DNA of 64,000 nt from Isoetes taiwanensis (GCA_021234155.1 JAJEKV010000014.1:7581563-7645562); one strand, 5' to 3'; positions 22,201 to 33,954 are shown, counted from the first letter of the stretch. The notes: generated by a model not told the origin, from the letters alone. Made by a program: numbers and translations.

Positions 22201-22945
22201 GTTACTCACATTGCTCTGCCTCATTGAATTGTAGTTAGGTAACAACTGAGTAATAGCAACCCTGACAGTGTCATCTCCAAGTGGCAAATCTTCAACTGCA
22301 TCTAAAGGATCGCATTTACACATGATTGCAATTGCAAATGTTTCTCCAGAACATGAATGGACTAATCTAAACTTCTTGTTCTTCCACTCAGTCCTTTTTG
22401 AAGTAAGACTTGTATCCCCCTCAACAGTTTCAACTGTATCCTCTTCAAGAACTATACCTAGTATTGCGTTGGCGTTTTGTTCCTACATAAGGCATACCAT
22501 ATCAAACTAATTTATTATCTCATGAAGACATTAAAGAAAAGAGAGATTTATATAAAGGGAGAATATGAACTAACCATGTCTATTTTCTTTATGTCTTTCA
22601 AAGGCCATGCCACAAAAGATCCTACAGCCTCTGCTATTGTCTTTGCATCAGGAGTCTCCTTTAGTAGATCCACATTCTCATGCACGTCGGTCTTTAGAGC
22701 TACCTTTGTCCATCCCATTTCTAATTCTTTACAGTGGAGAAGTCCTCGTATAGCTATGATTGCTCCCTTTGCAACCACTTTGCCTTCTATCAAGAGTTCA
22801 AACTCTACATCAAATGCAAAAATATATATCAAACGGACTCAAGTCCGTGAACTCCATGAATGAAAAATAACACAATACTAACTTGGCTCTGGCTCTGGGT
22901 CCAAGCATACATTCGTAGTATTCATAACTGGGCTACCCATAGCTA
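19280..22945 (-). pseudogene. multi-exon DUF7869-type (transposon-related) gene, decayed
   Basis: Exons read leftward from about 22945. Exon 22806-22573 (between a TAG acceptor and a GTTAGT donor) resembles the DUF8039 domain found next to plant transposases, ending TIAEAVGSFVAWPLKDI. Next are 22480-22190 and 22180-21758 (a basic KKAIKQKLKRKAEG region and paired cysteines). 21709-20411 has VCREAVTCMIGFAES, then the DUF7869 core with HDKMDQHKTF, LPQELCLQLENYFSQIKNRW and GHTHDDVDAFFG. The tail, 20400-19280, is split by a TRIM. In-frame stops at about 21393 and 20390 and several frame changes show decay. Known: DUF7869 proteins are widespread repeated genes suspected to be transposases. The Asp/His pattern is compatible with that but not proof. 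Confidence 0.55.
19627..20082 (-). mobile_element. complete TRIM (miniature LTR retrotransposon), 456 bp
   Basis: Two direct LTRs, 19627-19781 and 19925-20082, both start TGTAACG and end CGTTACA. A perfect 5-bp target duplication CTCAC flanks the element (19622-19626 and 20083-20087). Reading the minus strand, the primer site TGGTATCAGAGC, complementary to plant initiator tRNA-Met, lies two bases inside the right LTR. A purine run GTGGGAGAGAC precedes the left LTR. The 143-bp interior has no coding capacity. These are all the parts of a terminal-repeat retrotransposon in miniature, which must borrow enzymes from another element. It interrupts the DUF7869-type gene. Confidence 0.92.
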
Positions 22946-22999
22946 TGGATTGTGATTTCCAGTCAAAACTATAAAAACCACATTTATACCATTAGATTA

Positions 23000-24480
23000 T
23001 ATTCTAGTGGATATAAGATATAAAAAGCCTAAGCATACATTTAAAAACATACTATAACCATCGTATTGTTCCTAAAAAATTCAAAACAAAAAAAGACTAA
23101 AAAAGCATGCAAGAGAAAAAGTGGCTTAACAAATTTTCGTGCAGAAATTCAAAACAAAAAAGGACTAAAAAAGCATGCAAGAGAAAAAATAGCTTAACAA
23201 ATTTTAGTGCAGACATGCCATGCCACGGAGATAGTTCTAAAATAGTTGGTCTGGCCTAGCCTTTTTCGATGTGCCCTCGCCTTGCCTAGTTCCGCCATCA
23301 ACAGTTTGCCGCCTTGTCTAGTTCTGCCATCAACAGTTCGCCATCAACAGTTTGCCATCAACAATTTTGCATCTGCTTGAGGATATTCGCCTCGCCGTCA
23401 TCACAGTTTTGCACCTGCCTCAGGACTCAGGATATCTCACGATACGGAATACCAACAAGGAAGAAGGTATATTTCTCAATTAGAGCTAATTATTTTTTAT
23501 GCTAGAACAAAGGTTTTTGCTGGAATAGAGGCTTTTGCGCCTCCTCTTCTTTAAATTATTTTGTTTCAAGAAATCTCGTTTAAAAAGCTGCAGGCTGCCA
23601 TACCCTCGAGCAAATTTCTAAGTAGGAAGGAGCATGAAACTGATGATTATAAGTAGGAAGGAGCATGAAACAGGAAGGGGCATGAAACAGGCTTGAGTCA
23701 GGCTTGAGGAATCTCAGCATGCAAATCAGACTTGGATCATGCAAATTGCAAATTCTTCAATTTTGGCATGCAAGTCAGTCTCAGATCATTCTGACTTTGT
23801 GGTAGGAGTCCGCTGAAGTGGAAGCTGTTATAACGTTTTAAAAAGCTAGTGAATACTCTTTCTTCTCTCACACAATTCTGACTGGCCAAAGGCACGTTTA
23901 GCCCTTCCAAATTAGGACTTTTGCGCAAGCATGAACAGAAAGAAGAAAGAGGGCTCCAAGTCTCGTGTTTGCACTTGGGGATGTTTGTCTTAACAGAGCA
24001 TACAAGGCTTAAAACTTCCTAACATAAGAAGGTCTTCCCACTAAGAAACGTGTGTCCTACTACTAAGCTTCAAAACCAAGAAGACTGAGAAACACATGAG
24101 GCTGCCGTGTGCCGAAAGATGCAAGAATTCTGAGACTTCTTGGAATGAAGAAGGGGAAGAAAAATAGAAATGGCAAAGGCAGGGGCGCCATTCGCAAAAT
24201 TATAACTCTAGAAAAGAAGATGGGCAAGGATATCAAAGCCAGGGGCACACATCAAAGTATAAAGCATGTCTATGTCTCTTTCACATGTCAAAACCAGCTT
24301 CAAATTGGCATGTTTTAACTAGTTCTTTTGTGCTAGCTTAGATGACCAAGGCGCAAAAGGAACAGTTTAAGTATAGTGCTCATGAACAGCAGTTTGCAGA
24401 ACCTCTTTAAACTAACTGCATCAAAAATTCGAACCCATGACATGCTTCGGGACACAAAGTTTGTTCTTGTGGTAGAGAAG
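23000..24480. other. unassigned spacer with small tandem repeats
   Basis: 23079-23214 is a two-unit tandem repeat of 68 bp (ATTCAAAACAAAAAAG start). 23295-23365 has four copies of GCCATCAACAGTT. Another short repeat (GGAAGGAGCATGAAAC) lies at 23625-23690. No gene recognised; the right end is the other edge of the insertion into Ty3 copy C. Confidence 0.45.
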
Positions 24481-24551
24481 ATTGCCTTCTCTCTTATATC
24501 TTCTATAAGTTCTCTTTCTTTATATGTCCGTGCCTCTTTGCAAAGACTAGT

Positions 24552-26064
24552 CTATATTTCCTTGAATTCTTTGCTTGAAGGCAAGACCTCTTCAATCTTT
24601 TTGCCGAAATTGCTACACAAAGTGGAGATGGCATTGCAATGCACTCGAGTCTCCAATGGCCTGCAAGGGAGAGCGTCAGCAACCACATTTAATTTACCTG
24701 GCTTATAGACTATCTCAAGGTCATACTCTTCAAGGAACTCCATCCATCGCCGTTGCCCCAAATTGAGTAGTGGTTGCGTAAAAATATATTGGAGGCTTTG
24801 ATGGTCGGTATCCAACTGGAATTTCCTACCAAGCAGGTAGTGCCTCCAAATATGAAGAGCTCTTACTATGGCCAAGAGTTCTTGATCATGCGTTGGATAA
24901 TGTTACTCGGTATCATTCATTTTCTTAGAGTCATAAACTACCATTCTTCCTTCTTGCATGAGAATTCCACATGTTGCTAGCTTACTAGCATCAGTTGCTA
25001 CAAGTTTATCCTTGCTTGAGTCTGGTAGAGTGAGCACTGGTGCTGTTGTCAAGGCTTCGTTGAGCTTTTCAAAAGAAGCTTGAGCGTTCTCTAGCCAATG
25101 TGCCCTTCAATCTTTTACCTTGACGTTCTTGGTGAGGTCCGACAAAGGGGATGCCCACTTTGCAAAATCCCTTACAAACTTCATGTAGTAGCCTGCTAAC
25201 TCAAGAAAGCTTCTCACTTCCGAGACGTTCTTCGGGTCCGGCCAATCTACTATAGGTTCTATCTTTGACGGGTCCGTCGCTATTCCTTCGGCTGCACAAC
25301 ATGTCCAAGGTACTCAACCTTGGTTGTAGAAAAACGACACTTAGAAAGCTTGCCAAACAAGCGGTGCCATCTTAACTTCTCCAAGGCTTTCCTTAAATGT
25401 GCTACGTATTCTTCCATTGACTTGCTATAGATGAGGATGTCGTTGAAGAAGATGATGACGAACTCATCCAAGAACTCTCTGAAGATGTCGTTCATTAGCC
25501 TCATGAACGTTGCCAAGGCATTTGATAAGCCGAAGGCATGACTATGAATTCATAGTGCCCATACCACGTTCTAAAGGTGGTCTTATGAATGCCTTCTTCC
25601 TTGATTCTTATATGATGGTAGCCTGATCTCAAGTCTATCTTAGAAAAGACTTTTGCTCCTTGGAGTTGATCCATCAAGTCATCTGTCCTAGGCAAGGAGT
25701 ATTTGTTCTTTACCTTCTGCTTGTTCAACTGACAGTAGTTTATACACATCCTTAGACTTCCATTCTTCTTCTTCACAAAGAGAATGGGTACCCCGAGGGG
25801 GGATACGCTTGCCTTGATGAATCTGAGCTCAAGCAATTCTTGCAATTGCTTCTTAAGCTCAGCTAGCTCTGGGGTGCTCATCATGTAGGGGGCCTTGCTG
25901 GTAGGCTTAGTATTTGGTGCTAGTGTGATCTCACACTCCACGCCCCTATAGGGTGGCAACTCATGGATTTCATCCGGAAACACATCATGGAACTCCTTGA
26001 TTAGCCTTGCTACTGGTCTAGGCAAATGATTCAAGCTTGGCTCCCTTTTCCTGACCCAGCTCAA
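24552..26064 (-). pseudogene. Ty3 copy C: reverse transcriptase and RNase H
   Basis: 26064-25501 gives the RT start ([69 protein letters not shown]). After a frame change, 25516-25280 gives FREFLDEFVIIFFNDILIYS, where the usual YVDD catalytic box reads FFND, so one catalytic Asp is lost. The thumb (FGKLSKCRF, EYLGHVV) and RNase H follow. 24875-24552 has HIWRHYLLGRKFQLDTDHQSL and RWMEFLEEYDLEIVYKPGK. Several stops lie between 25280 and 24880. A typical dead chromovirus pol. Confidence 0.88.
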
Positions 26065-26169
26065 TTGCCTCTAGTCTAAGGATATATTCCACCTTGTCTT
26101 TCATTAAGCTTTTGTGCAATTGCTTCAAAGAGATACACTGCATGGTTGAAAGGACTTTCTTACCTTTGA

Positions 26170-26480
26170 CTACAAAGCGATTTCGTCGGGTGCTGTGATG
26201 GAGATTTCGTGCTTGTCACAGTCAATCATGGCTTTAGCTGGCTTCAAGAACTCCATTCCCACTATGAGGTCATATTTACCAATATCTATTACCTCTGCTC
26301 CCATAGTCCATTTGGTTCCGCTGAGGTCTATATCAAATTTGATTCTCTTTCCCTTGATGTGGCAAATCACACCACTTGCCATACTGACCGGCCTGGGTTT
26401 GGACTTAAGGGTCTTGTTCTTCATTAAGGTGGCCAACCTGGGGGAAGCGAAGTTGTGTGAGCTACCTGTATCTATGAGGA
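26170..26480 (-). pseudogene. Ty3 copy C: aspartic protease
   Basis: The frame includes the catalytic LIDTGSSHNFASPRLATL and, further on, YDLIVGMEFL with IDCDKHEI, the usual order of a Ty3 pepsin-like protease. It is joined to RT after a short linker. Confidence 0.75.
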
Positions 26481-26639
26481 CTACATAGGGCTTACTATGA
26501 ATGATGCCCCTGCCGAAATAACTGTAGACTGATTTTTAGCATCACCTGACTCAATAGCTGCACAAATTCTGCACTCATCTTCTATATAATCTTGTGGTTC
26601 CGGCTGGTTGTCTTCATCGTCATCCACTTTTGTTGGTAA

Positions 26640-26900
26640 CTCCTCCTACCTACAAAGTGTGCATGTAAGGCAAAAGTTTTGCCCAACAGATGTGTGGTGA
26701 GTTGGTATAGGCCTAGTAATGCCAAAATAAATGTGCATTTGGTTATGGTTCAAACCTTGCCAATGTCATTTATAGTTGGAAGTTGGTTACTAGGGGTATA
26801 CGATGATGATCCCCGACATGGTAGAACTTAAAAGCCTATATGTGTCCTCCACTTTGGCTGCCGCAAGGCAGTGGGATAAGCTAGCTAGTCTGTACAAGAT
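26640..26900 (+). mobile_element. SINE copy of the 29.5-kb family
   Basis: It shares CTACAAAGTGTGCATGTA, TTTTGCCCAAC-GATGTGTGG, GAGTTGGTATAGGCCTAG, the B-box-like ATGGTTCAAACC and CGATGATGATCCCCGAC with the array at 29545-30412. It lies between the gag and protease remnants of Ty3 copy C, so it inserted after that element. Confidence 0.6.
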
Positions 26901-26959
26901 TAGTCTAGTATGGACCTTAAACAAAGTAATAATCAATGAGTTCTGCTAGTGCTGCTTGC

Positions 26960-27700
26960 ATCACGAAGGAGCAATCATATGTACGATGACCGAGCTAGAA
27001 GCATCTGAAACACAACTTCTTCTTTATGCATTACTCCCTCTTTTCCTTTGGGATACTGTCCAAAACGATTTTCACTGACTTCCCCCATGGGCCTCTCAGC
27101 TGCCTCTGTTCCCCAAAAAATCCTTTCCTATCCATCCTCCCTTGAGACTGGTGCCCTGCTGGTGTGGAGGATGCCTGCCTTGGATGATAAGTGCTTGTTG
27201 CTTTCTTGTTGTAAAATGGTTATTTCCGCACTGGGGTTGTCAGTGCTTCTTCCAAGTTTAGTGCCTTGTCTTCGGCCTCCCCAATTGTTTTCGGATTGAT
27301 GGCCCATACCAATCTCTTAATGTTACTGTTCAATCCCTCAATATAGCCATTCACTGCCTTCCTCTCAGTAATCCTGCGTTAGCCTCATAAATTCCTCTGT
27401 ATATTTGGCCACTGATATTCCCTGGTTCAACCTGTAGAACTGCTGAATCTGCCTGTTGGTGTGTGGTTTGGGACATAGTATTTTCGGAAAGCCTTATAAA
27501 GGTTTGAATCTGCAATTGTTCCTTCTTAGCTTGTTTGACTTGACATATCCCTTCCACTAACTCCGAGCTGGACCAATCAGGTTTGCTGTTGCCACCTTTC
27601 CTATGTCCTTATCTTTCATGCCATAAGAGTTTCCAAATTCCTCCATCTCGTCTAACTAAGCTTCTGCTTCCATTCCAGACCTGTCTTTCCTAGAGAACTA
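26960..27700 (-). pseudogene. Ty3 copy C: gag remnant
   Basis: In shifting frames the minus strand encodes FYRLNQGISVAKYTEEFMRL and, downstream, RLVWAINPKTIGEAEDKALN-like text, matching the capsid core of chromovirus Gag. Stops and frameshifts break it. The zinc knuckle was not recognised. Confidence 0.55.
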
Positions 27701-27759
27701 TCCCAACTTTCGGGTTTTCCATACGTTACTCATTGCACTATCCACTTTCTTTTGATAGT

Positions 27760-28540
27760 CCCCTGTTCTATGGTTCTTGTCCCTGCTGTGAGGTGTCTAA
27801 TTCTCTTTCAGAACAGCTTTGAGATCCGCTTCCTGTAGTGTCTGACCGGCTGGAGCCAACTGGAGCTAGAAGGAGTCAGACTCCTTCTACTTCTCCTCTT
27901 TCTCTTTTTGTTCTTCTCCGGCACATGGACTTCTTCCGGCTCTGGTTAAGGAATTTTGTCTGGTCCTCTCGGTGGTGGAGGCGGCATTGGTCCATATTCC
28001 TGTGCATGCATCAAAGGCGTGGCCCACTGTATTAGCTGTTGCATCCGGTTATGCATTCATCCTCTCTCTCTATTTACGTTATGTTTACTGTTTTGCATGG
28101 CATGCTTGACCAACCATTTCTATTTTGGAGGTTTTTATCTCGTGTATATGTCTTAGTGTTTATGTTGTCCATGGATTCAATTAACATGCACTTTCTGGCT
28201 TCGTCGATATTCATATTTTTTGGGGACCGTTGTAGTAGCCCGATGATTGTCCAAGCCCTTTGCCGAGGGCCTATCACTAGGGTTTTTCCTCAAAAACCCA
28301 AAGGGGCAGGGTTTCTTAATCTCGGTGATAAGCCTGCAACAGGTACATCATCTAACATCTCATCATACTTTGTTATTTTAACAACTCCATCGAGGAGTCA
28401 TTTTTAGCTGTATAATTGTAATAATTTATGATTCATTTTTGGGCAGCCTGCAATGCGTGGCTACCCGCTCTCAACGAATGTAAAGCACCTGCTGAGATGA
28501 ATGAATAAAAGAGCCTACCTAGGCGGTTTGGATGCATGAT
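27760..28540. other. unassigned DNA with a possible plus-strand LINE-like tail
   Basis: 28255-28330 (AGGGTTTTTCCTCAAAAACC, then GGGGCAGGGTTTCTTAATC) has the layout of the family L LINE 3' region, and 28490-28512 (GAGATGAATGAATAAAAGAG) looks like a LINE end. The evidence is weak; no coding match. Confidence 0.3.
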
Positions 28541-28550
28541 GCAAGTCCTC

Positions 28551-29150
28551 ATGAAAATGCTTATTTCATGGACAGTTTCAATTCAACCACGTCAAGGCAT
28601 CAACATTAATGCACAATAAGCTTTTATGCCAGTACATGAAGAGTATTTTACCTTTGAAAGGTTTGCTGCCATGGTACATTTATAACAATCACAATAAGTG
28701 AAGAAGAAGCAAAGGAGTTTCATTGCCTTTATCCGATACTATAATCTTTAGATATTAGAAATAAAGATTGGAAAAATGGATAGAATACCATGATCTTTAG
28801 ATAGTACAAATAAAAATCTTATAAATGCCACTGTTTAGACATTATAAGTACCTAAGATCAAAGGGGCATCCTCCATTCCATAACCTACTTTGAGGAATAT
28901 TGACAGAGAAATGGTTATTTCATGGAGATTTTTAATTCAGCCACATCAAGACATCAACAACTTCTGCAAATTATGCTTTCGTGCCAGTATATGAAGAGTA
29001 TTTTACCTTTGAAAGGTTTGTTGCCATGGTATAACCTATTAATTCATAACCGATAGGAAAAATGGACAGAATACCATGATCCCTAAGGGAATCTGGACAA
29101 AATATTTATATAACAAATAAAAATCTTATAAGCTACTTTATATGTCATAA
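28551..29150. repeat. two-unit direct duplication, about 350 bp apart
   Basis: The block from TTATTTCATGGA through GAAGAGTATTTTACCTTTG to GAATACCATGATC and AATAAAAATCTTATAA occurs at about 28567-28850 and again at 28912-29135, with many substitutions. Confidence 0.6.
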
Positions 29151-29544
29151 GTGTTCCTTAGTGATTTATGTATTTCTCGATGAATGACTTCATTTGCTTA
29201 GAATAAGGCATAAATATGTCATATCCTAAACAGTGTGGGGCAAAGTCTGGGGAACACTATAAACCAACCGGTTGAAATTGCAAATTTTCCGGTTCGCTTA
29301 GGGTGTCGTAGGAATTTTTTCGACAAATTTTCTTAAGATTTTCTATTAACACAATAGAAATTTTCGACTCTAAATATAAGATACCTGACTGGTCAAAGTA
29401 ACCAGAGGAAATTTTCTGGTGTGACCTAAAAAGTTTCTCCAACACTGATCCTAAACGGAGCATGTTTCAATCCAAACCATATGCACGCAATACTTTTGTA
29501 CTTTGTAGATTTTGACTTTCTTATATTTTTGTACTTCCATCTCC

Positions 29545-30412
29545 TGAGGCGGGGTTCTATCCTGCCTACAAAGTGTCATGTATGGCTAAACTTTTGCCCA
29601 ACGGATGTGTGGTGAGTTGGTATAGGCCTAGTAATGCCAAAAATAAATGTGCACTTGGTCAGGGGTTCAAACCCTGGCCAGTGTATGTTTAGCTTTTGGT
29701 GTTGGTTACTGGGGTTATACGATGATGATCCCCGACGTGGTAGAACTTGTGCCTATGCGTGTCCTCCACTTTGTCCTCATAATGGGGCAGGATAAGCTCC
29801 ACAGTAATTGTGTGAGTAAACCAGTGCAAATTGGCTTCCAGTACACTGGCGCTGGTATACTGGTTGTTGCCTAAAATTTCCCCCACTTCCTGAGGCGGGA
29901 TTCTATGCTGCCTACAAAGTGTGCATGTATGGCTAAAGTTTTGCCCAACGGATGTGTGGTGAGTTGATATAGGCCTAGTAATGCCAAAAATAAATGTGCA
30001 CTTGGTCAGGGGTTCAAACCCTGTAAACCAGTGCAAATTGGCTTTCATGTACACTGGGGCTGGTATACTGGTTGTTGCCTAAAATTTCCCCCACTTCCTG
30101 AGGCGGGATTCTATCCTGCCTACAAAGTGTGCATGTATGGCTAAAGTTTTGCCCAACGGATGTGTGGTGAGTTGGTATAGGCCTAGTAATGCCAAAAATA
30201 AATGTGCACTTGGTCAGGGGTTCAAACCCTGGCCAGTGTATGTTTAGCTTTGGGTGTTGGTTACTGGGGTTATACGATGATGATCCCCGACGTGGTAGAA
30301 CTTGTGCCTATGCGTGTCCTCCACTTTGTCCTCATAATGGGGCAGGATAAGCTCCACAGTAATTGTGTGAGTAAACCAGTGCAAATTGGCTTCCATGTAC
30401 ACTGGGGCTAAT
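29545..30412 (+). mobile_element. tandem array of three SINE-like units
   Basis: Units begin at 29546, 29889 and 30099 with CCTGAGGCGGG-TTCTAT. Each has an A-box-like GTGGTGAGTTGGTATAGG and a B-box-like GGGGTTCAAACCCTGG. Unit 1 is full (343 bp). Unit 2 lacks about 135 bp between the B box and TAAACCAGTGCAAATTGG. Unit 3 is cut at 30412 by the LINE tail. Head-to-tail SINE arrays are uncommon, so this may be a SINE amplified as a satellite. Confidence 0.6.
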
Positions 30413-30436
30413 AATATTATTATTATTATTGTTGTT

Positions 30437-30490
<54 letters not shown>

Positions 30491-31069
30491 TAGATCGAGC
30501 TTCGTGAGACCCAAAAGGTCATGAAGCTAAATGTACATCCACTAATTTCAAACTTTGCAGTACTAGTTCACGATGGATTTCTATTTTTAACATAAAAGTA
30601 CCCAGCTTCAAAGGCGCTATTTGCAATAAAGTAAAAAAATTCTGGAAATCTTCTTGACTGATCTCAAAATCATCGCGTATCTTCTGGTAATGAGGACAAT
30701 ATAAAAAGACATGTTCCTCATCTTCAATGCGTCCCATGTCACAAGAACAGGTTCGATCTCAACCCGCAACCAGTGAGAACCCAGTCTATATCGTGCAATC
30801 AAGCACTGTTTCATTATATATGGACTTTCCCTGAGTCCATACGCCTCCAAAATTGACGCAAATTTCTGGAATATTATGGTTTTTTTAATAGAATGATGAA
30901 ATTTTTTGGGAAACGTGTAGGTAGATGAGATGGCAGGTGTTGTTTCTATTAAGCCAAGGAAGACACAGCAAACTCGGGGTCGCAGAAATGCGCCTTCTGT
31001 ATAAGAGGTGTTGCTAGTCAAGCTTTTCCAAATGATCACTACAACTAGAAAATAGAGTGTATTATGCAC
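30413..31069 (-). pseudogene. LINE C-terminal zinc-finger end with (ATT)n tail
   Basis: The minus strand encodes CLIARYRLGSHWLRVEIEP and, after a frame change, EDEEHVFLYCPHYQKIRDDF, the zf-RVT end typical of plant LINE ORF2. A short untranslated region follows, then about 25 AAT/ATT units at 30411-30490, serving as the 3' tail. The element is 5'-truncated, as most LINE insertions are. Confidence 0.7.
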
Positions 31070-31305
31070 AATAAGATGAGATAGAACAACCTTAAGATAG
31101 TAAAAGTTTAGATAAAGTCCATAGTTTTAAAGAGTTCGTATGTAGCATTTGAAAGTAAAGTAATATGTTGACAATGTTTTAGAGTCAAATGTGCACAAAG
31201 CTAGGCCCAAATTCCGATTCTCATCGGCACATAAATATAAATCACGTTCCAGTAAAATCTCAAAATGCGCAAATCTAACTACATATATACTACAGTTGGC
31301 AACAT

Positions 31306-32400
31306 TGATGCCTCAAATTGGACACCCGCCCTATTTGGGAGGGGGCCTTTCGAGCAAGAGATGATCTCAGACAAAGTCATCAATAAGTGCTGAAGTCCCT
31401 AATCTCATCTTCTTCACACACATGGACACCCGCCCGCCCATATTTGAGGTACTAAATTTGGGGCATGTAATCTACTCTTCATACAGATGGGACTCCAAAT
31501 TGGGCATACGCCATGGTGGCAATATATATGTTTTTCAGCATAACTCTTGTATCTCTGAGTTCATTTTCAAAGTTCTTTAGCTTGTTGGAAAGCTAATCCA
31601 GAGACTTTGGCAAAGTCACTAATCACGCATACTATTTAGACAAATGGGGTCCCAAATTGGGCGGCCGCCCAATTTGAGGGGCTCCATAGTGGAAGCATAT
31701 AGGTTTTTCAGTATCACTCTTGCATCCGGACTCTGTCCTCGATGTTCTTTAGCTTGTTGGAAAGCTTGTTCAGAGGGCTTTGGTAAAGTCACTATGAAGC
31801 ATACTATTTATACAAATGGAGCCCCAAATTGGGCGCCCGCCCAATTTGAGGGGCTCCATGGTGGTAGTCTATAGGTTTTTTGGCATAACTCTTGCATCCG
31901 GACTCCGTTTCCGATGTTCTTTAGCTTGTTGGAAAGCTTGTTCAGAGAGCATTGATAAAATCACTAATAGACATAGTATTTACACAAATGGGGCCCCAAA
32001 TTGGGCGTCCGCCCAATTTGAGAGGTTCCATGATGGCAGCATATAGATTGGAAAAGTCACTAATAGGACACCCCATCTACACAAATGGAACTCCAAACTG
32101 GGCAATTTGAGGGGCTCCATGAAGGTAGCATATAGGTTTTTCAACATAAAGCAAACATACACTTCACACAAATGAGGCCTCAAATTGGGCGCCCGCCCTA
32201 TTTGAGGGGCTCCATATGGCCGCAGTGCCAATGGAAATTAAGCAAAGAATATAGTCCACTTGACAACACTGGAGTCTCAAATTGGGCGCTTGCCCTATTT
32301 GAGGGGACCTTCCTCGCAAGAGAACAAGTGGGAAAACTCAATAATATATCTATTCTTACGCAAATTGGGTCCCAACTTGGGACTTGGACTATTTGAGGGG
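31306..32400. repeat. tandem satellite with a palindrome in each unit
   Basis: Units start with CAAATGG(G/A)-(G/C)CCC at about 31486, 31641, 31813, 31985, 32084 and 32169. The period is 172 bp in the best part and about 90 bp in two shortened units. Each unit carries the palindrome with arms CAAATTGGGCG and CGCCCAATTTG (perfect at 31653-31676, 31825-31848 and 31997-32020; one mismatch at 32181-32204 and two at 32278-32301; degraded at 31312, 31431, 31493, 32091 and 32361). It is followed by GGGGCTCCATGGTGG and TTCTTTAGCTTGTTGGAAAG. No coding potential. Confidence 0.85.
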
Positions 32401-32419
32401 GTCTATGTTAGCAAGTGTT

Positions 32420-33576
32420 CTCTGCTAATGGGCAAAATGCATGCCCAAAACCAAGGGATATGCATCTCCAAAAGTAAGAAAAAGAAGGATAATGCATGCC
32501 AAAAAGCATGGGAGTAGCATTTTATGTATGCATATAGAGCATGCAAAGAGGACAAACTATACAAAAGGAACAAAAGCAATAAACACATGAGATGCGCTTA
32601 CCATTTGCGGTCTTGGATATGCATACACTTCAAAGTATCTTCTAGATGATGGGCGCCTTCCTAGAGGAGCACATAATGGAGGAGAATAGAGAAGAATAAT
32701 AGCTTACCTCTATTGTGAGGGAAGAGCATCTTCAGTTAAAGTGTAACATAATAGAAAATAAAGAATAAAGAAGAAGAATAGCTTACCTCCGTGTAAGTGG
32801 CAAATGCTCTTGCTTCCTCAAAGGCTTAAAAGGCACCTAAAGAAAACGGGTGGAGAGGCTTTGAAAAAGGGACACGTGGCTAGTGCCCATTCAATTTCTA
32901 AAGCACCCCCTCCCCCCCGCCCATTTCGATTTAAATTTCAAATTTTCAATTTCCCCCCAAAATTTTCCTCCCTTGCTTTGTTTGAATTTCGAATCCCCAT
33001 TCACTTCCAGGAATCCTTGAGCGCCCATGAGCGCCCATGTTAGCAACTTCGAGCTTGATGGCGCCTAGCGACTTTGTGCCTCCATTGCCTCTACTATCTT
33101 CTAAATAGAGGTATTTACATATTTTATTGATTATGTAGCTTTCACCAATCGTTTATCTTGTGAACGTTATCGCCTAGTTCTTTTCTTTTCATTGGGGTGT
33201 GATCTTGTGTGATTGACGAGTTACTTTTACTGATAACCTAGTTCTTTTCTTTTCATTGGGGGTGATCTTGTGTCTAGTTCTTTTCTTTTCATTGGGGGTG
33301 ATCTTGTGTGTGATTGACGAGTTACTTTTACTATAGTTATTCCAGTACATAATGCTATATATCCATTCTTATTTAATATTTCTTCCCAATGTTATATATC
33401 CGTTCTTTCTTTGTTTATTGTTTATTATTTCTTTCCTGTATCATGTGCCCCTCTTATTCAGTTAACTTGAATGTTCTATTAGAGCCATCCAAAAATGTTG
33501 TGGTATCACACAAGCCACGATTCATGAGATGCACTTTGCTTCCCTATCTAGGTTATGAAATGCATTTTGCTTTCCT
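32420..33576. other. unassigned DNA with a short tandem repeat
   Basis: 33172-33310 has three copies of CTAGTTCTTTTCTTTTCATT followed by GGGGGTGATCTTGTGT. A C-rich tract lies at 32906-32960. No gene recognised. Confidence 0.45.
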
Positions 33577-33785
33577 ATAAATTGGGCGATCGCCCAATAT
33601 TCATGAGATGCACTTTGCTTCCTTATCTAGGTCACGAAATGCATTTTTGCTTTCTTATAAATTGGGCTGTTGCCCAATATGTTTATACATGATATAACAC
33701 TACGGGTGAGTTACCTATTGTCATAACATGACATGTCATTATGCATGGCATGCACACTGCTTATGAAATTGGGCGGTCGCCCAAT
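33577..33785. repeat. palindrome cluster left of the recombinase gene
   Basis: ATTGGGCGATCGCCCAAT at 33581-33598 is a perfect 18-bp palindrome. 33661-33678 (spacer TGTT) and 33768-33785 (spacer GT) are further copies. They lie in a repeating context (ATGCACTTTGCTTCC-TATCTAGG; CATGTCAT-ATGCATGGCATG) that differs from the satellite at 31.5-32.2 kb. Confidence 0.8.
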
Positions 33786-33954
33786 ATGATAGACAATTAT
33801 GCTGTGACTGCTTACACATATCACGATTCATGACTTTGTTTTGCTCACCGTAACCTTTAAGACCCTGAAATTTCCTAAGATTTCAGGCCTTTTTTTTTTT
33901 TTAGGTAATTTTGTGCTTCAAAGTTTCTGGTGGCGATTTAGTAGCGCCACCAAG

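Noticed and set aside
7116-27700. Integrated virus
   Set aside because: All gag-pol matter fits Ty3/chromovirus retrotransposons (chromodomain, no envelope gene).
30411-30490. Trinucleotide repeat as an independent microsatellite of interest
   Set aside because: It directly follows the zinc-finger end of a LINE on the same strand and is most simply its 3' tail.
31644-32396. Several 74-85 codon ORFs in the satellite
   Set aside because: They are the same tandem repeat read in different frames, so repeated DNA explains them.
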